64,000 bases of DNA from Megamerina dolium (GCA_963854835.1 OY978525.1:92966136-93030135); one strand, 5' to 3'; positions 26,801-41,800 are shown, counted from the first letter of the stretch. Translations and numbers: made by a program. The notes: a model not told the origin generated them from the sequence alone.

Positions 26801-29800
26801 ACTTACATATACAGTATTGTGCAAAACTTAAGCAACTGGCATAGTGCTCTCATTGATTTCAAATTTACTAAAAAATAAAAGCGCTTAGATTGAATGTTTT
26901 AATATTTATTTGTTCCTTCATTAAATACATAAAAAACAACAACAACAAAAGTTCGGTATTCTTACGAAATTAACTGTAAACAACAAAAAATAAATTATAC
27001 TCATATTTCATCTGTGCAAAACTTAAGCAACTTTTAATATTTTGTGTAGTATCCCTTATTTTTAATTACTGCAGCACACCTTTTGGGCATAGAAGCTACT
27101 AATTTCGTTAAATATGATTTATTTATATTTTCCCATTCAGTTTTGAGACCTAAAAATAGTTCGTCTTTATTTTTAAAGCGCTTTGAGCCCAAGCCTCGTT
27201 TTAAAATTGAAAACAAATTTTCAATAGGATTCAAGTCGCGCGATTGTGCCGGCCAATCAAGCACTTGAATCTTATTTGACTGTAGCCAATCCTTCACAAA
27301 CTTCGATGTGTGTTTCGGATCATTGTCGTGCTGAAACACCCATCGAAGTGGCATATTCCATTCCGCAAAAGGCAACATTGCAGTTTCTAAGATGTCCTTA
27401 TACATAAATCTGTCAATTTTGTGGTCAATCCTATGCAACGGACCAAGTCCACTCCCCGAAAAACACGCCCACACCATGACGTTCCCTCCTCCATGCTTTA
27501 CAGTCATTTTACAGTATCGCGGATTGAGGCCTTCACCTTTCGCATGTCGAACTCTTATTATTCCGTCTGAATTAAATAAATTTATTTTAACTTCATCACT
27601 GAACAGTACGCCAAACCACTTTTTTATGGACCAGCCCACGTACTTCTTAGCAAATTCAAGTCTGGAAAAGAAATATATGTTGTTGTTTTTGTTTTGAAGG
27701 CATTAAACCAAACATACCTTTTTTTTACATGTTTTGGTGTAAGCATTGGTTTCTTTACCGCTTTGTAGCTTTTTAAACCAACTTTAATCAAATGCCTTCT
27801 TACTGTGCTTGAATCGACATTTAAATTAAGAGTATTTACTATATCTTTTGAAGACATGAACGGATTTTTTTTAATCAATTTTTTAATTTGAATAGCTTCC
27901 CTATAAGAAATTTTTTGGGGTCTTCCTCCTGAATTTCGATCTGTAACGCTACCAGTTTTTTCAAATAATCGTATCCATCTTGATATCATAGAGTTGTTGA
28001 TATTTAATGATTTTGCAATGTCATTCTGTGGTTTTCCTTCCTTAAATAACGATATAACCTTCATCTTAAATTGATGACTATAACGGACACGTTGCATTTT
28101 GGATTTCAATATGTTTGAAAGAACTGTGCGCTAAGAAAGACTTTTTTGTACTGAGTTAGATCAATGTTAATGCACAAAGCAGAAAAAACTCCGAAAAAGA
28201 TCCGTTATTTTCTGAACAAAGAAATATCGAACACCTTTGCACTCCGAGTTGCTTAAGTTTTGCACAGATGAAATATGAGTATAATTTGTTTTTTGTTGTT
28301 TACAGTTAATTTCGTAAGAATACCGAACTTTTGTTGTTGTTGTTTTTTATGTATTTAATGAAGGAACAAATAAATATTAAAACATTCAATCTAAGCGCTT
28401 TTATTTTTTAGTATATTTGAAATCAATGAGAGCACTATGCCAGTTGCTTAAGTTTTGCACAATACTGTATGTACCATTCAAATATACCATTCACACAAGA
28501 TTTAAATCATTTGCGGACCACAAACAGCAAATTCTTAATTTAGAAAATGAATTTGTAGTCAATGCTGATCTTTAAAAAACTCATTGCATATTTTATATTC
28601 GCATTTATATTTGTGGTCATTACAAATGCAATTACAATTGACTATTTTAGAAATTAACAACACCATTTACATGTATATCATATAAAAAATTGGCTATATA
28701 TTGAAACATTTTATGATGTGTGCTAAACCGTAATATTAATAGCGCAATATTATACGCTTTAAATTGCATTGCTTTTTGATGGCATTTTAAATGATTTTAT
28801 AACATTTTTCAAAATGATTTTTGTTCAATTGTTCAATGTTGGGTGGATTGTGCATATCTGTTTTTAAATAATAAAATTTTTTAGAGAAAATATAAAAAAG
28901 TAATGCTTTAGAGAATCACAACAGAAAATTAAATCTTCAAGCGTTTAAGCAAATAATGCCAATTTTTAATGTTGAAAATGTTCTTTATTTTCAAATATTT
29001 ACATTTTGAATAGCAATGAATTTAGTTATTGTTGCAGAGAAAGATTCATTTTGAAAAATCTATTTAATTTCATTACTAAAATTGCTGGTGGAAATTATTT
29101 TGTGTGTACCACAACATTGTATCGATATAAAAATTGTTTTTTATATTTATTTTGCAATAAAATTTTTTGTTGCCTATTGATATGTATGTTTATTTTCTTT
29201 AGCTTTGTTTGTAATATTATTTTGTTTTATTTTTAACTTTAACGAAAATTTGAAATTGCAAAAGTTATCTGTACAAATGTTCATATTTTTTGTTTGAAAC
29301 AAAATTCATCTAATAAAATGTATTGATAAAGCGACGACTTTTATTACGTTTGAATTATATTAAAAAACATTTCATGTTGTTTATTTATTATTGTCTGTTT
29401 GTGTGTACAGTTAATATGTACAATTGAATGATCTTTATAGTACAATTAAATTTGTTTCGACAAAAAACACGGAAATGCTCGATTTCGTTGTAGAAATTTC
29501 GATGTCAAAGATGCACTTTACTCTGGTCGGCCATTCACTGAAAAAGTCGATGAAATTTTGAAACTGGTGGAACAAGACTAACACGCAAGCCCTGGGCAGA
29601 TAGTGGAGGCCATAAACATCATCTAAAAAAAAATCAGGCTACGCAAAGACGCTCGATATTTGGATAACATGTGAATTAACACAAAGAAATTTAATTAACG
29701 TAATTACCATAAGCGAAAAGCTGTTGAAACGTAACGAAATCGAACCATTTTCGAAGCGACTCGTTACGGGAATCATTACGAGAATATCCAACGCAAACGA

Positions 29801-32800
29801 TCATGGCCAAAGGCAGGTGAGCCTTCTCAAACGACTTCAAAACAGAATTGACAGCAAACAAGGTTGTGTTGAGTGTCTGATGGGATTGGAAGGGAATTGT
29901 TTATTACGAGCTGTTAGAATTTGGTAAGACGGTTAATTGTGTTCTCTATTGCTCACAACTCGACCGGTTGAACTAAGCAATGAAAAAACGACCAGAATTG
30001 GCCAACAGAAAAAGAGTTGTGATTAGTACAGTGATATAGTCAACAGTCAAAATTGTAGTGATATTCATGATTAGAGTTTAAAGCAGCAATACTGAAAGCT
30101 AAAGCACTGATTCTCACATTTTTGGCAACTTTTTTTTCACTTGAAATGGGTATTCGTCAAGTGAATTGAGAAATGAACTAAATTTCTTACGAAAATCTCA
30201 AAAAATATATGGATATCATCATCTTGGCAAAAGAATGAGGAAACGGATGATTTGTTTATGTCCTATACTTGACACAGGTACGTTTTCGAACATTCGAACT
30301 CACCGACATATTTTGTTAGTTTTTAAGCTTCTTTCCCTTTTCGTTGGGATTCGTCTTATATTAAAAACAATAATCATAAATAAATATGTGGCACTTATAA
30401 GCCGTGAAGGGCTCTTTGGCGAGCTGTTCTTCCATTACTGTTGTGCGCATTAAATTTGGACAGTATTAGAAGGGACCTATTTATTTTAGCCGGACGGCAG
30501 AACTCTTGCGTCATAACTTTTTCTAAATTTTGTCACAAGGGTTCTTTTAGAAGTTTTTCCATGGCAAATAGTTACTGTCAGAAGAATTGCTAATTGCTTG
30601 CCGACAGGTGGGTACCGTTCGAAAGAAAAATCTTTTCGACATTAAATTTGTTATGCTTCAGCCTGGGATTGAACTCACGACCTATAAATCAGAAGGCCAA
30701 CACACTAACCACAGAGCTACTGCACACACCGTCTTGGATTTTACTTCTTTTTATTTATTGGATTTTTTGAATAGCTTAATAACACACATGGGAAACATTT
30801 AGATATTTGATGCATAAAAAATAGTCATAGTAAAGAAGAAAAGTTTAGTCATATTTATTTTAAAGTTTTGAAAATATACTAAAATAAAAAAATACAACAT
30901 TTCCCAATACACTTGACTTTTCACTGCAACCTACTTCACCTATCAGTGATTAATATGAGAAAATTTGATTAATGTGGTGGCATTTTTAAATGGAATCCAA
31001 CCATATGCACATACTTCTATTATGCAGCTCGTTATTCCTATGAATGTGCTTTGGTTATTTTATTTATTTCTATTTATCATTGCTTGTACAAAAAAAAAAA
31101 AAAATAAAAAATGAATTTATTGGTATGTTTATTTTTATTTAATGTTCACATGTGGTGGATTCTCCTAGGTAATTAATCTTTTCATTTCTTTTTCATTTCA
31201 AATATACAATAATAAAATATATGAAAGTGTGCATGTTATTAGATGAAGTGATGTGATTTTGAATGGTTGATGGGTCGGTGTTTTGTATAAAAAATTTTTC
31301 ATACGCATCATGGAAATATACATTCATTTATCAACACTATAATCAACATGAATTTAATATCGGAATGTATCTAATCGTACTTATATATGAATATTATTGC
31401 AAATAGAATGAACATATATTATTTAAACTAAACATTGCTTTTTCGTTTTTGCGAAAATAGATAATTTCAATTGAAACATGAAATTATTATTTCTAAATGA
31501 AAACTTATACATGCAATTCCCAATGAAAAAATAAAATAAAATAAACAACAATAAACTCACAGCTATAACATGTATCATCGACCATACATTCCTATAAATA
31601 TGTAGAAGTGTTAAACATACTTTTTAGCACATAATTATTAGTGATATGTTTTTGTTAAAATCGAGATAGGCACATACTTTTATTAAATTTATGGCAGCCG
31701 TGGAAAGAAATAATCAAATAAAAATTACAAATTCTAACACAGCTGCTAGAAAGGATTATTTGCTGGTGCTGTGAAAATCATAGTTATAAAATGAAATTTG
31801 AATATCCAGAAAGTTTATTTTTTGTATTGTGGTCTTGAATTCATTTTGAGGGATTTATTTCTGTTGTTAAGCCTTTATTTAAATAATAAAATGAATTTAC
31901 ACATTATTCAAGGTATTGTCCATCAATATTTCGAATTTTCTCTATCTTACGGATTCCGCATCGCCAGAAGTCAACATGTTTGGAGGCAATTCATGAATCG
32001 ACTCAATTTTTGGCTACTTCGTAAGAATGCGCTGTTTTTCCGCGCTAGTGATGGTTTCATTCGGTTTTAGCAGCTTATAATAAACAACACCCAGCTGGTC
32101 TCATCAAATACAGAGCATAACTTTGAAACCATGAATATTACACTGCCGTTGATGTTGATACTTGGGCATAACCCATGATTTTTCCATTTCGGGTTCTCGT
32201 AATGAATGAATTTGTCAACATCGTTGACGATACGATACAAAAAAAGTTTAATTTTTGCCGTTTCCCCTAAAATTTTTCACTTAAAATTTCTGTGAAGCAT
32301 TTTAACCCTCTAATTGCCTTCTTTAATAAACTTTTATGAAACTTATTTTAAAGGGTATCAAAAAGGTTCATTCAGTTGAAAGTTAAGAAGTTAAAATGTT
32401 CTACAAAACAAAAAAAAAAAAAAATTCTTATTAAATTTTACTATAGGTCTCGAAAAATACAGAGCTGACATCACCGCTCTCCAGGAAATGCGATGGACAG
32501 GACAGGGCTGCTCCAAAAGAGCGTCCTGTGACATCTACTACAGTTGCCATGCTGAAAGGCACGAATTAGGATGGGGATTTTTGGTCAGCAAGAGACTACG
32601 ACATCTTGTCTCACAGTTCACGCCTGTGAACGAACGGCTGGCCACGATTCGCATCAAGGCAAAATTTTTCAACATCAGCCTTATATGTGCCCACGCTCCG
32701 ACGGATGAGAAGGACAATGTGACCAAGGAGAACTTCTTTCAGCGCCTCGAAGAAGCTTATGACCGCTGCCCCCGCCATGATATCAAAATCGTGCTTGGCG

Positions 32801-35800
32801 ACTTTAATGACAGGGTGGGCAAGGAAGGTACCTTTGGTCCAACTGTCGGAAAATTCAGCCTCCACCGGAACACCTCCGATAACGGAATAAGGCTGATCGA
32901 CTTCGCCGCAGCACGAAACATGGTAATTGGTGGTACCAGATTCCAGCATCTCGACATCCACAAAGCGACATGGCTGTCTCAAGATCAACGTACAAGAAAC
33001 CAAATTGATCATGTGGTGATTGACGGAAGGCATGCTTCCAGTGTGATGGACGTGAAATCGATCCGTGGTGCCAACATCGACTCGGATCACTACCTTCTTG
33101 CAGCTAAGGTGCGCACACGCCTATGTGTCGCAAATAACAAGAGAAGTTCCACACAGAGAAAGCTCGACGTCAGTAAGCTGCGATCACCAGAGACAGCAGA
33201 TGCATTTTCCACTCGACTATCGGATCTGCTTATGCAGAACACTCCCCCACTTGATGATACATGCGCACGGTGGACACATATATCCCACTCCATGACTACT
33301 GCTGCCGAGGAGGTAATCGGTTACTACCGGCCTCTGAGGAATGAGTGGTATGATCAGGAGTGTCGCGACGCTACCGCAGAGAAAGACGCCGCCTACAGAA
33401 AAACCCTGCGTGCAGGCGTAACGCGAGCTGTTAAGGAGCGGTATAGAGAGAAAAGGAGTGCAGAGAGACGTCTTTTCAGGCGCAAGAAGAGGGAGTTGGA
33501 AAGACGCGAGTGTGAGGAGATGGAGATGTGTACCGACAAGAATGAGACTCGAAAATTCTTTGAAAAGATCAAGCGCCTGAGTGGAGGTTTAAATCCCGGA
33601 GCCTCTTCTTGTCGTGATGGAAATGGGAATCTGGTTACGGATGTCCAGAGTGTACTGAGCCTATGGAGGGAACACTTCTCCACGTTACTGAATGGAGATG
33701 CTACGAACAATTCCGCCAGTGGAGGAGTTTGCCCGATAACCCCAATTACAGATGATGGTGTTGATATTCGACACCCGACTATGACGAGGTTGAAACGGCG
33801 ATTTTAAGGCTGAAGAACAACAAAGCTGCAGGTGCTGATGGCCTGCCTGCTGAGTTGTTTAAGACCGGACGCGATGAGCTGCTCACCCACATGCACCAGC
33901 TCATAAGCAGAATATGGTCGGATGAAAGCATGCGTGATGATTGGAGGCTCAGTGTTCTCTGTCCTGTACATAAAAAAGGAGACCCCACAATTTGCGCCAA
34001 CTACCGTGGTATAAGTCTCCTGAGCATCGCATATAAGGTTCTATCGAGCGTATGTGTGAAAGGTTGAAGCCTATGCTCATCAACCTGATTGGACCTTATC
34101 AGTGTGGCTTCAGACCTGGTAAATCCACCATCGACCAGATTTTCACACTGCGCCAAATCCTGGAGAAGGCCCAAGAAAAACAGATCGACACACACCACCT
34201 ATTTGTTGATTATAAAGCCGTTTTCGACAGTCCGGTAAGGGATTACCTCTACGCAACAATGTCTGAGTTCGGTATTCCTGCAAAGCTCATTCGACTTTGT
34301 AGAATGACACTGCATAACTCCCGTTGTGCAGTGAAAATTGGGAAGGACCTCTCCGCACCGTTTAATACCGAACGGGGTTTCAGACAAGGTGATTCGTTAT
34401 CGTGCGACTTCTTCAATCTTATTATGGAGAAAATAATACGAGCTGCTGATCTACGACATAATGGCGCTATCTTCAACAAAAGTCTCATGCTGTTAGCGTA
34501 TGCCGACGATATTGACATAATCGGCATGAACACGCGAGCAGTCAGTGCAGCATTCTCAGAGTTGGAAAGAGAGTCGCGTCGGATGGGTCTCACGGTGAAA
34601 GAGGGCAAGACGAAGTATCTAGTGTCAACAAACAAAGAGTCCCGGCGTCTTGGACAGCACGTCACTGTTGACAACTACGCTTTTGAAGTAGTAAGGGACT
34701 TTGTCTATCTAGGAACCAGCATTAACAGCAGTAATGACGTCAGCTTGGAGATCATGCGTAGGATAACTCTTGCTAACAGGTGTTACTTTGGGCTGAGTAA
34801 GCAATTGAGAAGTCGAGCCCTCTCTCGAAGAACGAAAACTACACTCTACAAGTCTCTCATCATGCCTGTCCTAACATATGGCGCTGAAGCCTGGACAATT
34901 TCCACCTCGGATGAGCGAATGCTTGGAGTTTTCGAGAGAAAAGTCCTACGCAAGATCTTTGGACCTATTTGCGTTGGTGGCGAGTACCGAATAAGGTACA
35001 ACCATAAGCTGTACGAGCTGTATGCCGATATTTACATAGTAAAGCGCATCAAAATCCAGCGGCTGCGCTGGCTAGGTCATGTCGAGCGAATGGAAGAACA
35101 CGCTCCAGCTAAGAAGGTGTTATATTCGGAACCCACTGGAGGACGGCGCAGAAGAGGAAGACCAAACCTCCGGTGGAAAGACCAAGTACTGGAGAACCTG
35201 ACGGCGCTTGGAATTTCTAACTGGCGCCAGCTAGCGAAGAACAGAGATGGCTGGCGAAGCATGTTATTTTCGGCCTAAATCGATATTCGGTTGTTATGGC
35301 CACATAAGAAGAAGAAGATAGGTCTCTGAAGGCAGGAATTATGTTTGGAGTCGATTTGTATATAATATTTTAAGTAAAATAATAGTATTTTTGACCAAAA
35401 TATTGAAACTTTAAGCCACTGTAAAAAAAATCGTGATGAGGTGGAGCTAAATCGTCTTGCGGTTTGATTACCACGCATGGATAATAACGTTCAAAGTTGC
35501 TTTGGTAGAGGCTCTGAACAACAACCTTAAAATTGTACCACTGTGTTATTCAAATGTTCAATTAAAGTCTACAGCTCCATTGAAATTTTTGTTTAGCGTT
35601 ATTCACGGCACTATTTTAACTCTTTCATAGAAAAAAGGCATCCATCCCAAAGATAATCTCAATTGACAACTTTCTTAACTATAAGTTTGATATTTCAACA
35701 ATTTAATAAATAAAACTTAATCATATAATTACAAAGTTCAAATATATTTCTTCATTAAATACATAATGTAATAACATATTGTCTATCATACAGTAGATAC

Positions 35801-38800
35801 CAATATATTTATATACTTTTCATATTAGTTATTTACAAATTAATGCAATTTGTTGCAATTATGAGAAATTATCCAGCATAATTTTTCTGGATGGACTAGC
35901 GGATGAAATATGTATATGCTTTAATACTACCATTGCTCCTTTTTTCAAAAAAGGTTTGATGAAAACTTTTGAATAATAATGATAAGAACAAATAACAGCA
36001 ACGATCATAGAGAATATTCACAACTGTTGCATTGTGTGGAGTTGTTACAATTCATTGTTAAATTGGAGGATTTATAAGATTAATTATCATCTGCTTAGAA
36101 TAATTCTATGCGAATGTATGCATGTTTTAAAAGAAATTTTGTGTTAAAAAATATTATACCATCAATTATTTATGTTGATTTCTATCGGTGAAATGTTTAT
36201 GAAAAGTTTTATCATTAGCGTTATTTTTGAAATTTATATAAACGATCATGTGAAAATTTGCGTAGAAAATTATGCGGAAATATTGACTAAATATTCTAAA
36301 AGTAAATATTTTCATAAAATTTGGTAAATGAAATGTACATTTCCTCATAATTGCTTATTAGTCTAGTCTATTTAATTTCTTATTTTCAGCTTTGTTGTAG
36401 GAAGCATTTCCAATTTAATTGTTTTGGATTTTGAACTGGACACTTTATGCAGCGGAAACACTTATCAGTACCCATTACATACTACGGGTTAGTATTAAGA
36501 ACTTACCTCCTTTGGAAGCGCTAAAGGTTCGCAATCGATCCAAATCCTCATCGTCATCGCTTACACGCAAATGCTGCATATTCATGGTGGGCACATCAAG
36601 AAACGCATTTGATTTCCTTTGTGCTTTGTACACAAATAAGAATAAGAGCGGAATAATTATAAATTAATTAATATTGAATTAATATTGACAAATTATTTTT
36701 AGCTTTGTATAGAGTTACATATATATAAATAAATAAGAAGAAATTCTTATGCTACGCCAATATGTATATGGAGTCTATTATAAAAGAAATAAGTCAATAA
36801 ATTAAATTTAGGAAATCAATCAACATATTGTGCATAATAATTGACAAAGAGACGATTTCAATTGAACAAAAATATTGAAAAGAAGCAAATTAGGTATATT
36901 AATTACTTATACGCGATTCCATTTATTATATTTCTGCACCTTACCATGCCATGCCGATAATTCGGTTCAAATTTCAATACATCATCATTATTATCATCTT
37001 TCTAATTATCATAGGCGGCGTTATTTTTATTTTGCTTGTCATATGCATGCCGCGCAATTAGAAAAGGTTTCTGCTGAATATTTACCCACTCTAAGCAATA
37101 AATCATTATACATTGCTTAGTGTGGCTGACATTCTTCATTGATGAAATTGTGAATATTGAATTAGCTATTGCATAAAAGCATTTTAAATTGCTTTTATTA
37201 ATAATTGAAATTGCAATATAAGTATATACGAATTCTTTTAGAAATTCTGGTATATGTGCTATATAAATACTTATATAATAGCATACCTATACGTATAATA
37301 ACTATACTTAGATATAACTTGCTTAGGCTAATGAATTGTAATATCATTTTTATATAATATAAAAATATTTTATTAAAATTGTTCATGTTCTAGGTAATCA
37401 GCGCGCAAAAAGGTCATGCATGTGTGTATATTGTATTGCTCAATAAGCGAAATAAATGTCATTTACTTGCGAGAGCATCTAATATACTATATATATGCAC
37501 CAAAATGTGATACCGTGCGTAGTCGTATGTGTATATGTACATATGTGCTAAACATGTATATGTATCAGTGCACTAATAAGTTAAGTGCCTTAAATAAAGT
37601 ATAAAATTGAATTTACATTCTCTTTCAGATATCTCACTTCGAACAAAATGTTGATTTTTACTTGTTTGTTTTATTTTCCTGGCTTGATTAATGAATTTTA
37701 AAAGTTTCCAATTGAATTAATATTCACTTAAATCACAATGATGATGTTGACTAGAGATACTTTAAATGAATATTATGTAGCTTGATAAATTGAAACGATT
37801 ACTATGATGTGTTGATATAATAAAAGTTGCATCTTCGCTTAAGAATAGTACTCTTGAGATACTATTAATATTTATGTTGCGTCCGTTTTCATGTATTTGA
37901 TAAAAAAAAAAAAAACAAACAAACCGAGCAATTTTTAATAATGTGGTACTAAAGTCTTAATAGATAACCTCAGTCAAAATATTTTTAATTTAAAAATCTA
38001 TAATATACGGTGCCGATAACACAATGAGAAGAAAAAGAGCGTTCAAACAGCAATTTATTCAACAGATAATCTGTTTTCATATTAGGCAATTTTTTTTTTA
38101 TGAAAGAGAAACAAGATGCATAAGCTTGATACGAATTAAGTCCTGAATTTAGAAAGCAACTGGAAAGCAATTGGAAAATTCGACCATCTAGTTGTGTTTA
38201 GATTTCAGTTTTTAAGCTATTTCCAGTTTTGTGGATTCTAGCAATCTGTTTAGTTGAAATGTTCAAAGTCGATATTTTTTTATTTTTCATACATACAGTG
38301 TGATTTATGGTAGAAAATACGAGAAGTCAACATTGTTGACCTCTACGATGAGGGAGGTCAGCACTATACTTGAAATACAAGTCGATGAGAGCACTATGCC
38401 ACTGCTCATACCACTAACATGCATAATAACGTGAGCAAATATAACTGTCTACGCCAGAAAATTACGTCGCGCGCACTGTCTGGTGGATTTGGTGCCACCT
38501 TTATAGAAGGCGAGTTGCATCCCTGCTTTTAATCGATGTTCAGCAATACATTCGGTTATTTGTTATTTTTTTGTTACTTACTAGATTTTTTTACCGAACA
38601 ATACGGACAGTGCGCGCCTTTTTTTCTTTTTATACCCTACATAATGCAATATGCAAGATATATTCATTTCGGTCAGATGTTTGTGACCACTTGAAGGAAT
38701 CTCCGGAGATATAGATATAGATATATATTCGTGATCAGCGTCGCTTAAATTTTCGATTTAACGATGTCCGTCCGTCCAAATAACTTTAATTTTGTTAGTA

Positions 38801-41800
38801 ATCAAGAAGCAGTCGGTAATTGAGGTAGCAGAAAAAATCAGAACATCAACTCAACCCAGGTATGAGCTCACCGGCATCTCTCTCACATACACAGTAACAT
38901 TGTACCCAAAGCGCTCACTTGGGGCAAAAACAGTGAAACGCTCCTTACAACCTATGGACATACTGGAAGACCGGTGCTGAACTATGCGGCTCCAATTTGG
39001 ACTCCAGCCATCATTGATATGCAATGGATAATACTTGAAGAAACCCAAAATACAGCACTTCTCACTATCACCGGCTGCAAATTGTGCTCTTACGACCCTA
39101 CCAACTCTACCATGACACATCATGAATGGTCTGACAATTTATGACGACAACGTACAAAGTCTGACGTCAAGAACAGCAGATTGTTCACTTCTTCGAACAA
39201 AATCCAGCTACTTCAGTGCATCAAGCCACCCAACGCGTATATGGTTATAATATACAAATATCCCGGTCAACAATACTTGGTATAAAGCAGCAATAAGAAA
39301 TGTCGTGCGCATAGTAAAACACCCACAAAGTTTCAAGCTCACGGTGCTTTTTGTGAACGTGGTTTTGGTACATTGATCGTATCCACAGGTATACCGACTG
39401 CCGAGCGTATGTGCTATTTGCATCAACTGCAACATTTGAACTATTGACCATCGCAAATAAGTTATACGGCATAGTAAACCGCGATTGGCTTCTGTTGGAA
39501 GATCCAAAAAGATAAAGATGCCATGAGTTGCATCAAATGATTTGGCTGCCGCAGTCACTATACTATAATGCAATTGAAAACGTTTGAACCATCAGCAAGG
39601 CCAGGTTCCGGGGAAAAACATTCATAAATTTGAAGCAGTATTGCGTTTTCATTCAATGTCAATGGCTCACTTTTCCAACTGGCTACACGAAAAATTTCTG
39701 CTGAAGTATACCCAGTTGTCGCGACCTAGTTGTTGTTGTGTATTATCGAAGGTAACAATAAAGCATTTTATGAAAATAGATCAAACAGCGTATCATCTTT
39801 TCATTACTTCACAACAATTTTCTACCGTGAATCACACTCTATATCGAATATAGTGTTCAAGTAAAATACTCGAATGTGTAGCAACGATTTTATTTGCCAT
39901 AAACTTTTCGTGGATTCATATAGCACAAATATGGAATTATGATTGAATTTTCTATTTGTAACACTTGCATTTTATTTTGCTATATATTATTTAATATTAT
40001 TTGCTATGTTAAAAATATAATCAAGAAAGGAGTGTAAATTTGATTGAGATTAAAACGTCTATATTGATTTTTGTATGCCATATTTGAGTATAGAAAATTC
40101 AATTGAATTTCATTGAGCATTTTACTTTGATTTATATTTATTTTTATTTTCATCTTTATATCATGAATTTCAATAAATCCGTATGTACTGTAAATGGCAT
40201 AGGTAGAATCAATTCAATATTCATTGGTGCGTATGAGTAACATTAATAGTTTAGAATTTTAAAAATGTAAGTATTTATATTTTCGTAAAAAGAGTATAAT
40301 ACGCAAAAATATTTATAAAAATAGTTGAGTTAAAATAATTATACTGAAAATGTGTTATATTTTAATTTGAAAATATTTATACTTTGCTTGGGGAAAACAT
40401 GCTGTTTTATTTCATCACTATCACCATCGTCATCATCATCACCGTTGGTGGTACTTAATTTCAAGTGTTTTGTTTTTCTATTCTTCCATTCTATTATGCA
40501 AAATATCTTTAACTAAAGCTTATACATATTTCCAATATATTCGAACACATATCGTCCACTTGAAATCAATTACTACTTGACACATACAATTGACATACTA
40601 TTTTTCTCTTCTATTTTCTTCTCACTCTTTTATTCATTCAATTTTCATCAATTTTTTTCTAAATACATTCATCACATTCCATAATGGCTACATGTACATA
40701 CACGTATGAAGTACCTACATATTTGAAGAGTGCTCCCAATGTGTCTAGTTGTTGGTGCGATGTCGTTCTCATATATTATATGAGTGGTGATGGGTATAAT
40801 ACATATGTTATCAAGAGAAGTTCATCGTACGGAAGTTGTCGACCGTGTAAATTCATTAATCGTATGAATTGCATACAACAGATTGAATATACAAAAACAC
40901 TGTAGGTACCTGTTTGTATGTGTGTGTGTACCTCAATGAGACAAAAGCAAAAGCAAAGCAATAAGTGAAAATTCAAATAAATAAAAAATAAAAAATCTCC
41001 TTACAGTCGGCTGGGGCCGACCAAACTATACCCTGCATATGTAGATTTATATATAAAAAGTTTACTCGAATATCCATCTTTTCTTTTATTTCCACTTTTC
41101 GAGAAACAATTTTTGCATATACTACTAATTTAGACCCGAAATATGGTTGGCTTTGACGAAGTACTTTGCATGTTATGAGGGTTGTAAAAGGGATAATTTA
41201 AAGGATTTTAAGATAATTCCGAGGCTTAGTATGGGAGCTATATAAAAAGTGGGAGTGTCTTACCTCTTTCTTGTAAATCCAATTAATTTTTCAATATTAA
41301 TTCACACCTTAAATTTGGTTGTCCTACGTTGAATAGTTTGTAAGTTATGGCGGTTAACATTTTTGTTTAATTCCCTCGACTTTGTTTGGGAGACCCATGA
41401 AGGAGTGGGCGTGGCACACTGATTTTCTGCCAAATTATTACCGACTAAGATATTAATTTAAGTATCAATTATGGTTATTCTAGACAGAAGATTGCCGAAG
41501 TTACAGCTGTTTTAATTTAAAATTTGTATGGGGGTTACGATAAACAGTGGGCGTGGTGCGCCCATTTTCTGTGAGCCTAGTTGCTCGTACAATACTAATC
41601 CACATCTTAAATCTCGTTATTCTACGCTGAATAGTTTGCAAGTTATAACCGGTAACATTTTTTTTAATTTCCGCAACTTTGTATGGGAGACCCAAAAAGG
41701 AGTGGGCGTGGTACACTGATTTTCTGCCATATTATTTCCGACTACCATGTTAATCGAAGTGTCAATTATGGTTATTCTGGATAGAAGATTGTAGAAGTTA

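Larger units (their letters stand above)
26812..28467 (-). mobile_element. apparently intact Tc1-family transposon with IR/DR ends
   Basis: A 1656-bp element between TA target duplications (26810-26811 and 28468-28469). Its inverted repeats are 221 bp (26812-27032 and 28247-28467) and I see only about two mismatches between them. Each arm carries the 20-bp motif TGTGCAAAACTTAAGCAACT at both its outer and inner end, the IR/DR plan of Sleeping Beauty, Paris, S and related Tc1 elements. The transposase lies between the arms on the minus strand and its stop codon abuts the left arm. Confidence 0.95.
20788..36506 (-). other. RGK intron 2, element-rich
   Basis: The intron contains a deleted mariner-like element (21796-22572), an intact Tc1 element (26812-28467), a mauritiana-type mariner relic (29440-30060), a tRNA-derived SINE (30370-30725), another mariner relic (31900-32290) and an EN-RT retrotransposon (32452-35317). 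The stretch 22600-26800 holds only an ATC microsatellite and AT-rich sequence. Confidence 0.8.

Noticed and set aside
30661..30720. A tRNA gene on the minus strand
   Set aside because: Only box A and B-like parts are present, with no closed acceptor stem, and a repeated non-tRNA body follows, so a SINE head is the better reading.
39208..39573. 121-codon open frame on the minus strand
   Set aside because: No domain, signal or splice context was recognised. It lies in transposon-derived sequence and looks like chance.
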